From Candidatus Gastranaerophilales bacterium (GTDB lineage: Bacteria > Cyanobacteriota > Vampirovibrionia > Gastranaerophilales > Gastranaerophilaceae): a DNA stretch of 64,000 bases. The translations under genes and the position numbers were made by a program. Each line of letters opens with the position of its first letter. Positions within the stretch are counted from its first letter, which is position 1. Below, in pieces: positions 18,024 to 26,211 of this stretch. A model generated the notes under the pieces. It was not told the origin of the DNA. It saw only the letters and a program-made list of their open reading frames with translations, and ran no database searches. The DNA lies in assembly GCA_944323155.1 (NCBI GenBank), contig CALURL010000005.1, forward strand, positions 51,733-115,732, written 5' to 3'.

Positions 18024-18772
18024 TTAAAACTTAACCGGATAATCGTCAGGAATTTTCCAGCCGTTACACTGGATTACCATAGTACACCATGCCCCTCCTG
18101 CTTCTGTGATACATTTATTATATAAACGACTATCTTCGCAATCAGAACCCCAGTGTTCTCCCCAGGTATGGACATTATCTATATTGCCTCTTTCTCTATC
18201 AAAATAAAGTCTAAAATAGTCTTTGCCTGAAATATAATTTTTATATTTAGTTTCTTTTAATAAAACTCCGAAAGAATATCCGGCAAATTCAACACGATTA
18301 GGGTCTAAATTTGTAGAACCATTACCAATAGTAATAATTTCTCCTGTTTTTAACTTAATTCCCTTAGAATAATCGCCATTCAATGTCATTGAGGATTTTT
18401 TATCGTATGCATATATTCTTCTATAACTAAGATCTGATTCGCTTATAAAAGTACTGCCGGGAATATATGGAATTAAATATGTTCTAATAAAATCTTGAGA
18501 TTTCATAGTTCCCCAGTTATCTGATGAACCATAATCAATTTGTGCAAATTTCATTGCCTCATTTAATGTTGTTGCAACACGTTTCAAATGTGTTTCGACA
18601 ACATTTTTTCTGTAATTCGCTAGCAAATTGGGCAATGTCAAGGCAGCAACAACACCAATTATGCCAAGCGTAATCAAAATTTCTGCTAATGTAAAACCGC
18701 AACTAATGCCTGATATGGAGACTAAGCGCGTGCCCCCCCCCCGCGAGCGTATCTAATATTAGATTTTGACAT
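18024..18772 (-). CDS. Type IV prepilin-like protein, poly-G tract copy D (frame OFF as written)
   Basis: The ATG at 18772 follows AAAAGGAG and begins MSKSNIRYAR, then 10 G (plus-strand C 18733-18742) and an early TAG. Past the tract the frame reads TRLVSISGISCG, then FTLAEILITLGIIGVVAALTLP, and is open to 18024. Eleven G would give 249 residues. It is a clear paralogue of copy C: same leader end, same CNGWKIPDDYPVKF terminus, and a shared FRLYFDRERGNI-type block where C has FTLLPNGDF. It sits immediately upstream of the fliE operon on the same strand, separated by a strong hairpin. Confidence 0.85.
18733..18742. repeat. Homopolymer tract, 10 C on plus strand
   Basis: Ten C between GCGCGTG and GCGAGCG in the leader of prepilin copy D. 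Eleven units would restore the frame from the ATG at 18772. Confidence 0.97.
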
Positions 18773-18802
18773 ATTTTACTCCTTTTTATCGTTTACTCTA
18801 TT

Positions 18803-18831
18803 ATTATAAACTATTTTTTATTCTGCTTCAA
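18803..18831 (-). promoter_or_regulatory. Sigma70-like promoter of prepilin copy D
   Basis: Minus strand TTGAAG (18831-18826), 17-base spacer, TATAAT (18808-18803). The -35 box lies inside the last codons of the dCMP deaminase gene. The shared 17-base geometry links it to the other three copies. Confidence 0.7.
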
Positions 18832-19264
18832 GTTCTCGTCTAATGTCATCTACGGTAACATGAAGAACCGGAGAATTTTCATCCTTTCTCAATACAACAT
18901 CTTTTATACCTGACTGAACAATAAATCTCTTACACAGAATGCAAATAAAGTTATGTCCCCAGATATACATTGTAGAACCTTTACATCTGTCCTGCCCTGC
19001 CTGAATTATTGCGTTTTGCTCAGCATGTATTGAACGACAGGTTTCATAACGTGTTCCGGATTGAATATTATGCTTTATACGATAACATTCGCCGCGTTCA
19101 TAGCAGGATTCAACCTTGGATGGAGTTCCGTTGTATCCAGTTGCCTTAATCTTTTTATCTTCACCTACAATTACAGCACCAACCTGCGCTCTTATACAAT
19201 TTGAACGGCTTGCGCATGTTTTTGCCAGATCCAAAAAATAATCTTCCCAAGACTTAATTTCCAT
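18818..19264 (-). CDS. dCMP deaminase family protein (ComEB-like)
   Basis: 148 residues from the ATG at 19264, which has AAGGTGGG just before it. The zinc deaminase site is present as HAEQNAI (His and catalytic Glu) and CILCKRF (two Cys). The extra Cys-rich insert (SCYERGECYRIKHNI) is typical of the dCMP deaminase/ComEB group, where it binds a second zinc. It converts dCMP to dUMP for thymidylate synthesis. The active-site CxxC is preceded by Phe-Ile where Pro is usual. Confidence 0.88.
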   Translation of the reverse strand: MEIKSWEDYFLDLAKTCASRSNCIRAQVGAVIVGEDKKIKATGYNGTPSKVESCYERGECYRIKHNIQSGTRYETCRSIHAEQNAIIQAGQDRCKGSTMYIWGHNFICILCKRFIVQSGIKDVVLRKDENSPVLHVTVDDIRRELEAE

Positions 19265-19409
19265 ATTTCCCACCTTTTCTTAACTTTTATTTGATAAGTA
19301 CATGTTACAAACAAAAATTTTTACTTGCAAGACAAAATTCATAAATATTCACCAAGTCTTGACACAAAATTACAAGCAATTTACCATAAAAAAATAAGTG
19401 GAGAAGTTT

Positions 19410-20324
19410 ATGGATATTATTGAACAAATTAAATATGGTGACGGGATTAACATTAAAATAGGAAGCTTTAAACTTTCATTCAAAAAAAATACGGATGAAA
19501 AAGATTTTCCGCAAATGCTCAAAAAATGGTACAAAAAACGCACAGGAAGAGAATTAAATCTTGAGAACCCTCAAACTTTTAACGAAAAAATTCAATGGTT
19601 GAAATTATATGACAATTCTCCATTAAAAACAAAACTTGCGGACAAATATCTTGTCAGAGATTGGATTAAACAAGAAATTGGAGAAGAATATTTAATCCCG
19701 CTTCTTGGAGTATGGAATAGTTTTGATGAAATTGATTTTGATAAACTGCCTGAACAATTTGTTCTAAAAGCAAATCACGGCTGCGCATGGAATATTATTG
19801 TTAAAGACAAATCAAAATTCGACAAAGCAAAAGCTAAAAAGAAATTCGACAAATGGATGAGACGGAATTACGCATACAAAGCCGGACTTGAGCTTCAATA
19901 TAAAGATATTCCGCCCAAAATTATTGCAGAAAAGTATATTGTGGATTCCAAAGGGGAACTTAATGACTACAAAACTCTCTGCTTTAACGGCGAACCAAAA
20001 TTTATATGGATTGATTGCGGACGCTTTAAAAACAGAACAGAAAATATTTATGATACAAATTGGAATTTGCAGCCGTTTTTAATGACATATCCGAATTCTA
20101 AAGACCCTATTCCGGCTCCTGAAAATCTGCCAAAAATGATTGAACTTGCAAAAAAATTATGTCAAAATTTCGCATTAGTAAGGGTTGATTTTTACAACGT
20201 TGACGGGAAAATTTATTTTGGAGAAATGACCTTCACTTCCGCAAGCGGTGTTGATAAATTCATTCCAGGAGAGTATGATTTAAAACTCGGGCAAATGCTT
20301 ACCTTACCGGAGAAAAAGAACTAG
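19410..20324 (+). CDS. TupA-like ATP-grasp protein
   Basis: 304 residues from the ATG at 19410 (GTGGAGAAG gives a GGAG site). Motifs of the TupA-like ATP-grasp group: NPQTFNEKIQWLKLYD, LADKYLVRDW, FVLKANHGC, KIIAEKYI, and the metal-binding end RVDFYNVDGKIYFGEMTF. Such proteins occur in surface polysaccharide and teichuronopeptide loci and probably ligate amino acids or modify glycans. It is followed by a glycosyltransferase gene 1 base later, so the pair is an operon for surface glycan building. Confidence 0.85.
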   Translation: MDIIEQIKYGDGINIKIGSFKLSFKKNTDEKDFPQMLKKWYKKRTGRELNLENPQTFNEKIQWLKLYDNSPLKTKLADKYLVRDWIKQEIGEEYLIPLLGVWNSFDEIDFDKLPEQFVLKANHGCAWNIIVKDKSKFDKAKAKKKFDKWMRRNYAYKAGLELQYKDIPPKIIAEKYIVDSKGELNDYKTLCFNGEPKFIWIDCGRFKNRTENIYDTNWNLQPFLMTYPNSKDPIPAPENLPKMIELAKKLCQNFALVRVDFYNVDGKIYFGEMTFTSASGVDKFIPGEYDLKLGQMLTLPEKKN

Positions 20325-20325
20325 T

Positions 20326-21222
20326 ATGAATTTTTATAAAAAAGAAAAAATCGGTAAAAAAAGAATTATACATTTTTGCGGAATAAAATTTGAATACCGC
20401 ACAGGAAGAAATTATAAATTTGAAAAAGTCATTACAAAAGGTATTACAGAAGAAAAAAGAAAGCCGCAAATAATTGTTTCTCTAACATCTTTCCCGCCGA
20501 GAATTCCATACCTTCATAAAACATTATCATCACTGCTAAATCAGACATTAAAACCTGATATGATAATTTTATGGCTTGCTGAAGAACAGTTTCCAAATAA
20601 AGAAAATGACTTAACTGAAGAAATTCTTGACTTGAAAAAATTCGGGTTAACAATTAAGTGGTGTAATGATATTAAATCATACAAAAAATTAGTTCCAACA
20701 CTAAAAGAATTTCCTGAGGATATTATTGTAACTGTAGATGATGATATTTATTATGAAAAAAACATGCTCGAACTTTTATATAATTCTTACCTGAAAGCAC
20801 CTCAATATATTCATTGTCACAGATGCACAAAAATCTTTTATAAAAAAGGAGAAATTAAAGCCAAAGGCGGCGGCAAAAAATATTATAAATATCCCTCCTT
20901 TGCCAATAAACTTGTCGGTGTCGGAGGAGTTCTATATCCGCCTCACTCACTTTACAAAGATATCACTAATGAAAAACTGTTTATGGAACTTGCCCCCACA
21001 AATGATGATATCTGGTTCTGGCTTATGGCGGTTTTGAACGATACAAAAATTACTACGATAAAACATAATATTCCTGATCCTGCCGAATTAGACGAAACAA
21101 TGCAAGGGCCATGCCTGACGCATATAAACGATCACGCTGACAATTTATTTTATAAACAGCTGGAAAATGTCCTCCAGCACTATAACGGCTTAGAGGACAA
21201 AATCAAAAATGATATAAAATAA
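20326..21222 (+). CDS. Glycosyltransferase, family 2-like
   Basis: 298 residues. The N-terminal 40 residues are basic. The GT-A core begins IIVSLTSFPPRIPYLHKTL and has LNQTLKPDMIILWL and the metal site VTVDDDIYYE. Acceptor-side residues include GVGGVLYPPHSL and APTNDDIWFW, found in a group of capsule/LPS-type transferases. It is translated right after the TupA-like gene. The sugar and acceptor cannot be told from sequence. Confidence 0.85.
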   Translation: MNFYKKEKIGKKRIIHFCGIKFEYRTGRNYKFEKVITKGITEEKRKPQIIVSLTSFPPRIPYLHKTLSSLLNQTLKPDMIILWLAEEQFPNKENDLTEEILDLKKFGLTIKWCNDIKSYKKLVPTLKEFPEDIIVTVDDDIYYEKNMLELLYNSYLKAPQYIHCHRCTKIFYKKGEIKAKGGGKKYYKYPSFANKLVGVGGVLYPPHSLYKDITNEKLFMELAPTNDDIWFWLMAVLNDTKITTIKHNIPDPAELDETMQGPCLTHINDHADNLFYKQLENVLQHYNGLEDKIKNDIK

Positions 21223-21231
21223 ACTTTATTT

Positions 21232-22212
21232 TTATTGTTTAAAGTTTTTGATACCTGTCGTTATCATTATTATGTTATATTTATCACAAATTTCAATAAG
21301 CTTGTCATCCTTTAAAGTGCCACCCGGCTGGATTATTATCGCAATTCTGCTTTGGGCTGCAGCGTATATACAATCTTCTGACAAAATAACATCATCGCTT
21401 GCAAGAACAGCTTCCTTTGCTCCATCACAGGCATAATTCAAAGCTGCTTCAACAGCTTGAGTAGAATTTGTATGTCCCTGGGCTATAGCATACGTTTTTA
21501 AATCTCTTGCGATAACAGAAGCATTTGTTTTTGCATGTTTTACAACATTCCAAGCAAAAACAGCATCTTCTATCTGCTCTGCTGTAGGTTTTGCTTTTGT
21601 TACTATTTTAAATAACTCTTTTTTCAATAGACTTTTATTTGTATCCTGAATTAACGTTCCAAAAGGAGTTATATTTATCTCTTCCTGTATAAGCTTTCTA
21701 TAATTTTGCAGTTTTGTATTAAGTTTAACCAACTTTATTGAAGGATTTTCTGAAAACAATGCAAACGCCTTTTCATCAAATCCAGGTGCTATTATTGCTT
21801 CTACATCCATTGAATTTATATGTTTTGCAATATCATAATCAACAGGTCGAGAAAAACCAAATGTCCCGCTAAAACAACTGACAGGATCACAGTCAAATGC
21901 TTTTGTATATGCATCATACAAAGTTCTGCCAAGCGCAACCCCGCATGGTTTTGTATGTTTTACAACGGCTGCAGCATTCACATCATAAAATTCACATATA
22001 ATTTTCATAACCTCGGTGATATTTATAATATTATTATATGTCAGTTCCTTACCGAACAATACCTCAAAATCAGCCATATAGTCATTTTTATAAACTGATG
22101 CCCGCTGATGGCTATTTTCACCAGACTCTAAGTCTCTAATTTTTTCTAAATTACTTAATTTAGAAAAATCAAAATCTAAAAATATATTTTCTTCACCTGC
22201 TTGTTCGTTCAA
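21232..22212 (-). CDS. purH: AICAR transformylase domain protein (PurH C-terminal half only)
   Basis: 326 residues that match the AICAR formyltransferase part of PurH (about residues 200 to the end): GENSHQRASVY, AAVVKHTKPCGVALG, SCFSGTFGFSRPVD, KTNASVIARD, QPGGTLKDD and ITTGIKNF. The IMP cyclohydrolase domain is absent. The usual GAGQMSRVDS block reads AQGHTNSTQA here. It starts at TTG (22212) with GAGGG 7 bases upstream; no ATG is in frame before it. It transfers a formyl group to AICAR, the ninth step of purine synthesis. A separate cyclohydrolase would be needed elsewhere. Confidence 0.85.
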   Translation of the reverse strand: MNEQAGEENIFLDFDFSKLSNLEKIRDLESGENSHQRASVYKNDYMADFEVLFGKELTYNNIINITEVMKIICEFYDVNAAAVVKHTKPCGVALGRTLYDAYTKAFDCDPVSCFSGTFGFSRPVDYDIAKHINSMDVEAIIAPGFDEKAFALFSENPSIKLVKLNTKLQNYRKLIQEEINITPFGTLIQDTNKSLLKKELFKIVTKAKPTAEQIEDAVFAWNVVKHAKTNASVIARDLKTYAIAQGHTNSTQAVEAALNYACDGAKEAVLASDDVILSEDCIYAAAQSRIAIIIQPGGTLKDDKLIEICDKYNIIMITTGIKNFKQ

Positions 22213-22392
22213 TTTTATGCCCTCTAATGTTTGTAGTACAATATTTAACTTACTAAAAGTATATAAATTTTTCTACTTTTTAGGAAATTTTTCTTATCAT
22301 TTCGTAACTATTACTACAATAATAGATGTATTCTGTTGAAATAATTTTTTTAATATTATATAATTGCGATGTAGTAACGAATTGAAGAGGAA

Positions 22393-23055
22393 ATGATGGT
22401 TAGTAATAAAATCACAGAAGGTGTTGGGAAAAAAATTGTTGAAGCTTTAAAAATGCAGTCAGATATAGAGATTAATCACGAAAATGACATTCCGGCCGTT
22501 GAAGAACAAAATTTTGATCTTGAAGATAATTCTTCTGATATAGAATTTGTTGACAACAATGAAATAGAAAATCATCACCAGGAAATATACCATCAGCCGC
22601 AAGAAATTTCTTTTGAACAAAATAATTCTTTTTCATCAAATTATCAACAACCATCACATTTTGAACAGCCTGTAATGCCGGGTATTATGAATTTCAACAA
22701 TAATTCTGCTATTGAAAAAGATAATTTTCCAAACGAGTTGGAAGGTTTTGAAATGCCTGCAAATGTTGCAGTCCTAAAACAACTTATAAACCAGCTTCCA
22801 GCTGGAGTCTCTAAGCAGACAGGCGCTCAAATTATCAGACAGACAATGGAAGCACTTGGAATCTCTATGAAAGGAGTTTTGCAAGAAGCACAACAGGTTC
22901 AGGAAGGCTTAAACAACTCTGCAAAAGAATGTCAGGCAACTATTATGGATTATAAAAGACAAATAAATGTCCTAGAAAGACAAGCCCAAAAATATCATAA
23001 ACAGTACAGTGCACTTAATGATATTATAAGTCTTTTTATACAAACAAGTAACTAA
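22393..23055 (+). CDS. Lineage-specific protein with C-terminal coiled coil
   Basis: 220 residues; GAGGAA precedes two ATG codons (22393 and 22396). The first 120 residues are acidic, Asn/Gln/His-rich and disordered. Residues 125-215 are helical: ANVAVLKQLINQLPAGVSKQ, then TMEALGISMKGVLQ and a coiled coil (YKRQINVLERQAQKYHKQY). No signal peptide. The plan, a disordered head with a helical tail, recalls cytoplasmic scaffolds or chaperones, but no family is recognised. A bidirectional terminator follows. Confidence 0.6.
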   Translation: MMVSNKITEGVGKKIVEALKMQSDIEINHENDIPAVEEQNFDLEDNSSDIEFVDNNEIENHHQEIYHQPQEISFEQNNSFSSNYQQPSHFEQPVMPGIMNFNNNSAIEKDNFPNELEGFEMPANVAVLKQLINQLPAGVSKQTGAQIIRQTMEALGISMKGVLQEAQQVQEGLNNSAKECQATIMDYKRQINVLERQAQKYHKQYSALNDIISLFIQTSN

Positions 23056-23056
23056 T

Positions 23057-23090
23057 AAAAAAATATCTCCAAAGAATGGAGATATTTTTT
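23057..23090. terminator. Bidirectional rho-independent terminator
   Basis: AAATATCTCC pairs with GGAGATATTT around AAAGAAT, with A-runs and T-runs on both sides. It lies between a plus-strand gene ending at 23055 and a minus-strand gene ending at 23097, and serves both. Confidence 0.9.
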
Positions 23091-23096
23091 TATCTA

Positions 23097-23423
23097 TTAA
23101 TTGTAATAACTCAAACTATGCAGGTTTTTCGAGAACATTTCTTTGCAGGAATTGTATTCTGCATCTATCATCTTGAGCCTGTTTTGATACATCAGTAACT
23201 GACTATCCAATTTTTGCTCTAATGCCTTTAACTTCGCCTGCCGCTGGGTTAACATTTTTGTTATAGGTGATTCTGGATCATAATCATTACCTACTTGCAT
23301 CAAGTCTTCGGTTGATTGTGATAATCCTATCTTAGTTTGGGTTATCAATTGGATTTTATATTCCAGATCTAACCTTGCTTCATGCAAATAATGCATTCTG
23401 ATTGTGGCTGTGATTAATCCCAT
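23097..23423 (-). CDS. Small coiled-coil protein, unknown
   Basis: 108 residues, almost all predicted helix: LHEARLDLEYKIQLITQTKI, TQRQAKLKALEQKLDSQLL, RLKMIDAEYNSCKEMF. Two long antiparallel helices would fit a FliJ-like or secretion-chaperone shape, which is only a structural guess. It is 11 bases downstream of the 23435-23707 gene, likely the same transcript. Confidence 0.55.
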   Translation of the reverse strand: MGLITATIRMHYLHEARLDLEYKIQLITQTKIGLSQSTEDLMQVGNDYDPESPITKMLTQRQAKLKALEQKLDSQLLMYQNRLKMIDAEYNSCKEMFSKNLHSLSYYN

Positions 23424-23434
23424 TTTAATCGTCC

Positions 23435-23707
23435 TTATCTTGTTTCGTTAAGATTGTTTCCCCTTAAGAAACTGTGCTGATTGTTTTCAGCTATAAGCTG
23501 TTCCATTTTCTGAAACTGATGGCGATGGTAATTTAGTCTATACTGTGCCATCTTTAACTTTTTTTTCATCGTCAAAAAGTCTTTGATACCTTCTACAAAA
23601 GAATTTGCCATTGCTTTTATCGGATTTTTCCTTATGAGGAAGTTTTTTGAATAAATTAAAAAGTCTATTAACCTTTTAATATTCATCTCTAAAGTATCTC
23701 GAAGCAT
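23435..23707 (-). CDS. Small basic helical protein, unknown
   Basis: 90 residues, ATG at 23707 with AAGGAG 6 bases upstream. Lys/Arg-rich with a helical pattern (MNIKRLIDFLIYSKNFLIRK, KKKLKMAQYRLNYHRHQF). First gene of a two-gene unit with 23097-23423. The upstream region carries AGGTCTAAA, which also occurs before the 26212-27174 gene. Confidence 0.5.
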   Translation of the reverse strand: MLRDTLEMNIKRLIDFLIYSKNFLIRKNPIKAMANSFVEGIKDFLTMKKKLKMAQYRLNYHRHQFQKMEQLIAENNQHSFLRGNNLNETR

Positions 23708-23902
23708 TTTTCTCCTTTACACTTTAGACCTACATGTATATAAAAACAAGTTAGAACAAATTATTGCCATGTTTATTAACAGCTTCTTAACATGTCTTAA
23801 TCATGTTCAGCCAAAGTATTTTGTACTCTCTTTCTTTATAACGGCCAAACGAAATTAAACTTTAATAAAAATAAAAAAAAAAGAAAAATTCGTAATATAT
23901 TT

Positions 23903-24724
23903 TTACAAGTTTTGAATAGCTTTACTATCGCCGTCGATTGATTCTTTGAGCATTTTCTTAACAACATCGCCCTGAGTATCAAGCATTTTACAAACGGTTT
24001 CGATATTTCTAACTTTATTGGAAAGAATTGTATCGGCGCTTGCTGTAATATTACCTGTAACATTTTGATAAGCCGCCAGAGCAGCAGACGTAGTACCTTG
24101 CATCAAATTGCCCATAACAATAGCCGGTAAACCGTATTCTCCCAAGTAAGGAGCAGCAGCCTGCATTATACCTCCCCAGCCGGAAATTACGCTAGCAACC
24201 GGTAATACAATATTTTTCATCCCGAAACCGTAGCCGTTTGCAGCCCCGACACCGTAAGCCGCAGCACTTGCAACATCTGCAATACCGCCTAAGCCAGAAG
24301 CACCGCCTGTTACATATCCGCTTTCACTTCCCCAGCCGGAAACAATCGATGATGCTCCGCCTGTTGCATAACCACCGCCAAGTCCCCAGCTTATTGGCGC
24401 AGCTCCGCTTGGAAATCCTGAATAATTATATAAACTATTCAATCCAAATGAAGAATTACCGCTGAATGTGCTTGCGTAAGAGGTACCAGGAATTGCCATA
24501 GATTCAGCATTACCAAAAACAGTAGCAAATTGGGAAGGAGCAAAAAGACTTGCAAGATTATATAAAAAGCCGCCTGTTGCACCAAAACCTGTGCCCATAC
24601 CGCTTCCAGATACAGTCAAGTCACGAAGTTTATCATAAGTTTCCCACAATTGGGCTTTTGCATCTCCACTTGCTGAACCGAATTTATTGGCTATTACTAA
24701 ATAACTATCATTTTTGTATGACAT
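23903..24724 (-). CDS. Gly/Ala/Ser-rich lineage-specific protein
   Basis: 273 residues. Residues 1-35 are polar and helical (SYKNDSYLVIANKFGSASGD). Residues 40-200 are Gly/Ser/Tyr-rich with repeated turns (GWGLGGGYATGGASS-like and GWGSESGYVTGGAS units), suggestive of a structural or surface fibre protein. The tail (SADTILSNKVRNIETVCKML) is helical, and no Sec signal is present. It lies 30 bases downstream of the 24755-26008 gene, on the same strand. No family is recognised. Confidence 0.6.
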   Translation of the reverse strand: MSYKNDSYLVIANKFGSASGDAKAQLWETYDKLRDLTVSGSGMGTGFGATGGFLYNLASLFAPSQFATVFGNAESMAIPGTSYASTFSGNSSFGLNSLYNYSGFPSGAAPISWGLGGGYATGGASSIVSGWGSESGYVTGGASGLGGIADVASAAAYGVGAANGYGFGMKNIVLPVASVISGWGGIMQAAAPYLGEYGLPAIVMGNLMQGTTSAALAAYQNVTGNITASADTILSNKVRNIETVCKMLDTQGDVVKKMLKESIDGDSKAIQNL

Positions 24725-24754
24725 GTGTACCTCTTTTTTAATCTTTTGTATGCA

Positions 24755-26008
24755 TTATTCAAAAGTTTTGAATGTAGATTCGATATTCTTATCAATAACT
24801 TTCTTAACTGCTTCCATTTCTGTTTGAAGTGCCTCTTGTTCTGTATCAAGTTGTTTCAAGCGTAATTCAAGAGTTCTATCTTGTTCTTGAATTTTTTCTG
24901 TTTTCGCATTAATATCAGCAATTTTCTTTTCGTAAACCTGCATATCATAGTTATACTGGTTCATAGCGTCTTGATACGCATTTTCATCTGTAATTGTTTC
25001 TGTATTAAGTGCAAATGTAGCAGTTGAATCTTCAAATCTTATACTATAAGGACGGCCGTTTTCATCCAAATCAACAAATGCTCTTTCTTGTTCTTCGATT
25101 TTTGTCTTAATATTTTCAGCATAATATTGAGTAAGTTTTGATTGATTTTCTGTTGGTCTAGTTTGATCCGGAGCGCTTATTGCAGAAGCTGTTAAATCTT
25201 CAAGACTTGCAAAGTAAGTTCTTCCTTGATACTCCCAGGTATATATATTGTCAGATGAAGCAATATTTTCATCAGGGAACTCTTTGCAAATTTGTTCATA
25301 AGCTGCTTTTTGCATTGGATCATTCGGGTCATATTCAGATAATTCACAGTTTCCTACATGTGTTGGAACTCCTGTATCAATATGGTATTCTTTTGCATCA
25401 GCAGTTCCTGCAACAGCATTTTCAAGGTCTGTGCGAGTTGTAAAATGCATTTTTCCGTCTGCATCAGTATACGTAAAGATATTTGCAGGATCTTCGTTTG
25501 CAAGATCTTTGTAATCCTGTGTTATACGTGTGAATTCAGCGTTTTGTTCAGCATTTAACGGATCATAAGCATTTACAGGAACGCCATTTATTGTATAAGT
25601 ATCATTTTGAGCATCATGCGTAACATCAGCCTGAGCAACAGTACCCTGTGCTGCACTTGTACTAAGAACAACCTGAGGATTTGGTTTGCTTGCTTGAACA
25701 CCGGTAAACACATCTGAATAATGATAATGAGTAACAAGATAATTGTAACCGTCTGGATCATCAACCAATTGTGACATATCAGTAATTGTTTCGGCAACAG
25801 TTCCATCTTCATAAGAATATTGAAGAGTTGTATAATCCTGTGTGCTTGGTGCTGTCGGAACTTCTAAGCTTAACAGTTCATTAAAAGTATTTGCACTTTG
25901 ATTTGCAAGAGCTGTTCTTGCTTGATTTATTTGTTGTCCTTCATATTCTACGTTTGTCTTTCTTGCTGTCAAGCCTAAATATCTTGCCTGTGAAGCTGCC
26001 ATGCCCAT
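24755..26008 (-). CDS. Large lineage-specific protein, candidate secreted structural protein
   Basis: 417 residues, ATG at 26008 after GAGGAG. The N-terminus GMAASQARYLGLTARKTNVE and EYEGQQINQARTALANQSAN is an amphipathic Ala/Gln-rich helix that recalls the disordered or helical ends of flagellar axial proteins. The middle holds three related blocks with NAYDPLNAEQNAEF, SEYDPNDPMQKAAY and an IFTYTDADGKMHF / IYTWEYQGRTYF strand pair, so it is an internal repeat. The C-terminal 90 residues form a coiled coil (TEKIQEQDRTLELRLKQLDT). No Sec signal. Possible export by the flagellar-type apparatus is inference. Confidence 0.65.
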   Translation of the reverse strand: MGMAASQARYLGLTARKTNVEYEGQQINQARTALANQSANTFNELLSLEVPTAPSTQDYTTLQYSYEDGTVAETITDMSQLVDDPDGYNYLVTHYHYSDVFTGVQASKPNPQVVLSTSAAQGTVAQADVTHDAQNDTYTINGVPVNAYDPLNAEQNAEFTRITQDYKDLANEDPANIFTYTDADGKMHFTTRTDLENAVAGTADAKEYHIDTGVPTHVGNCELSEYDPNDPMQKAAYEQICKEFPDENIASSDNIYTWEYQGRTYFASLEDLTASAISAPDQTRPTENQSKLTQYYAENIKTKIEEQERAFVDLDENGRPYSIRFEDSTATFALNTETITDENAYQDAMNQYNYDMQVYEKKIADINAKTEKIQEQDRTLELRLKQLDTEQEALQTEMEAVKKVIDKNIESTFKTFE

Positions 26009-26123
26009 AAAGCTGTTCTCCTCATATATAAAATTCTACCTTACATTTGTCTTTATAATAATGATTTTTATAAAGTCAATATTTCATATAAAATTATACG
26101 CTATTATTTTGAATATATATATA

Positions 26124-26162
26124 GGAAATCCCCAAAAATCATACGTTTGGGGGAGATTTTTT
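26124..26162 (-). terminator. Rho-independent terminator (distal of two)
   Basis: ATCCCCAAA pairs with TTTGGGGGAGAT around a 9-base loop, with T or A runs on both sides. It is the second of two hairpins after the minus-strand gene 26212-27174. Confidence 0.75.
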
Positions 26163-26175
26163 ATATAATTTCATA

Positions 26176-26206
26176 CAAAAAGCGGGATTTTTATCCCGCT
26201 TTTTAA
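26176..26206 (-). terminator. Rho-independent terminator (proximal of two)
   Basis: AAAAAGCGGGAT pairs with ATCCCGCTTTTT around TTTT. It lies 6 bases past the stop of the minus-strand gene 26212-27174 and works in both directions by sequence. Confidence 0.9.
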
Positions 26207-26211
26207 TTAAT

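Noticed and set aside
2148..18742. C-tract lengths as assembly artefact only
   Set aside because: Not excluded, but chance and error do not explain four tracts in the same leader position with the same 2-modulo-3 rule; kept as a finding with read-level test.
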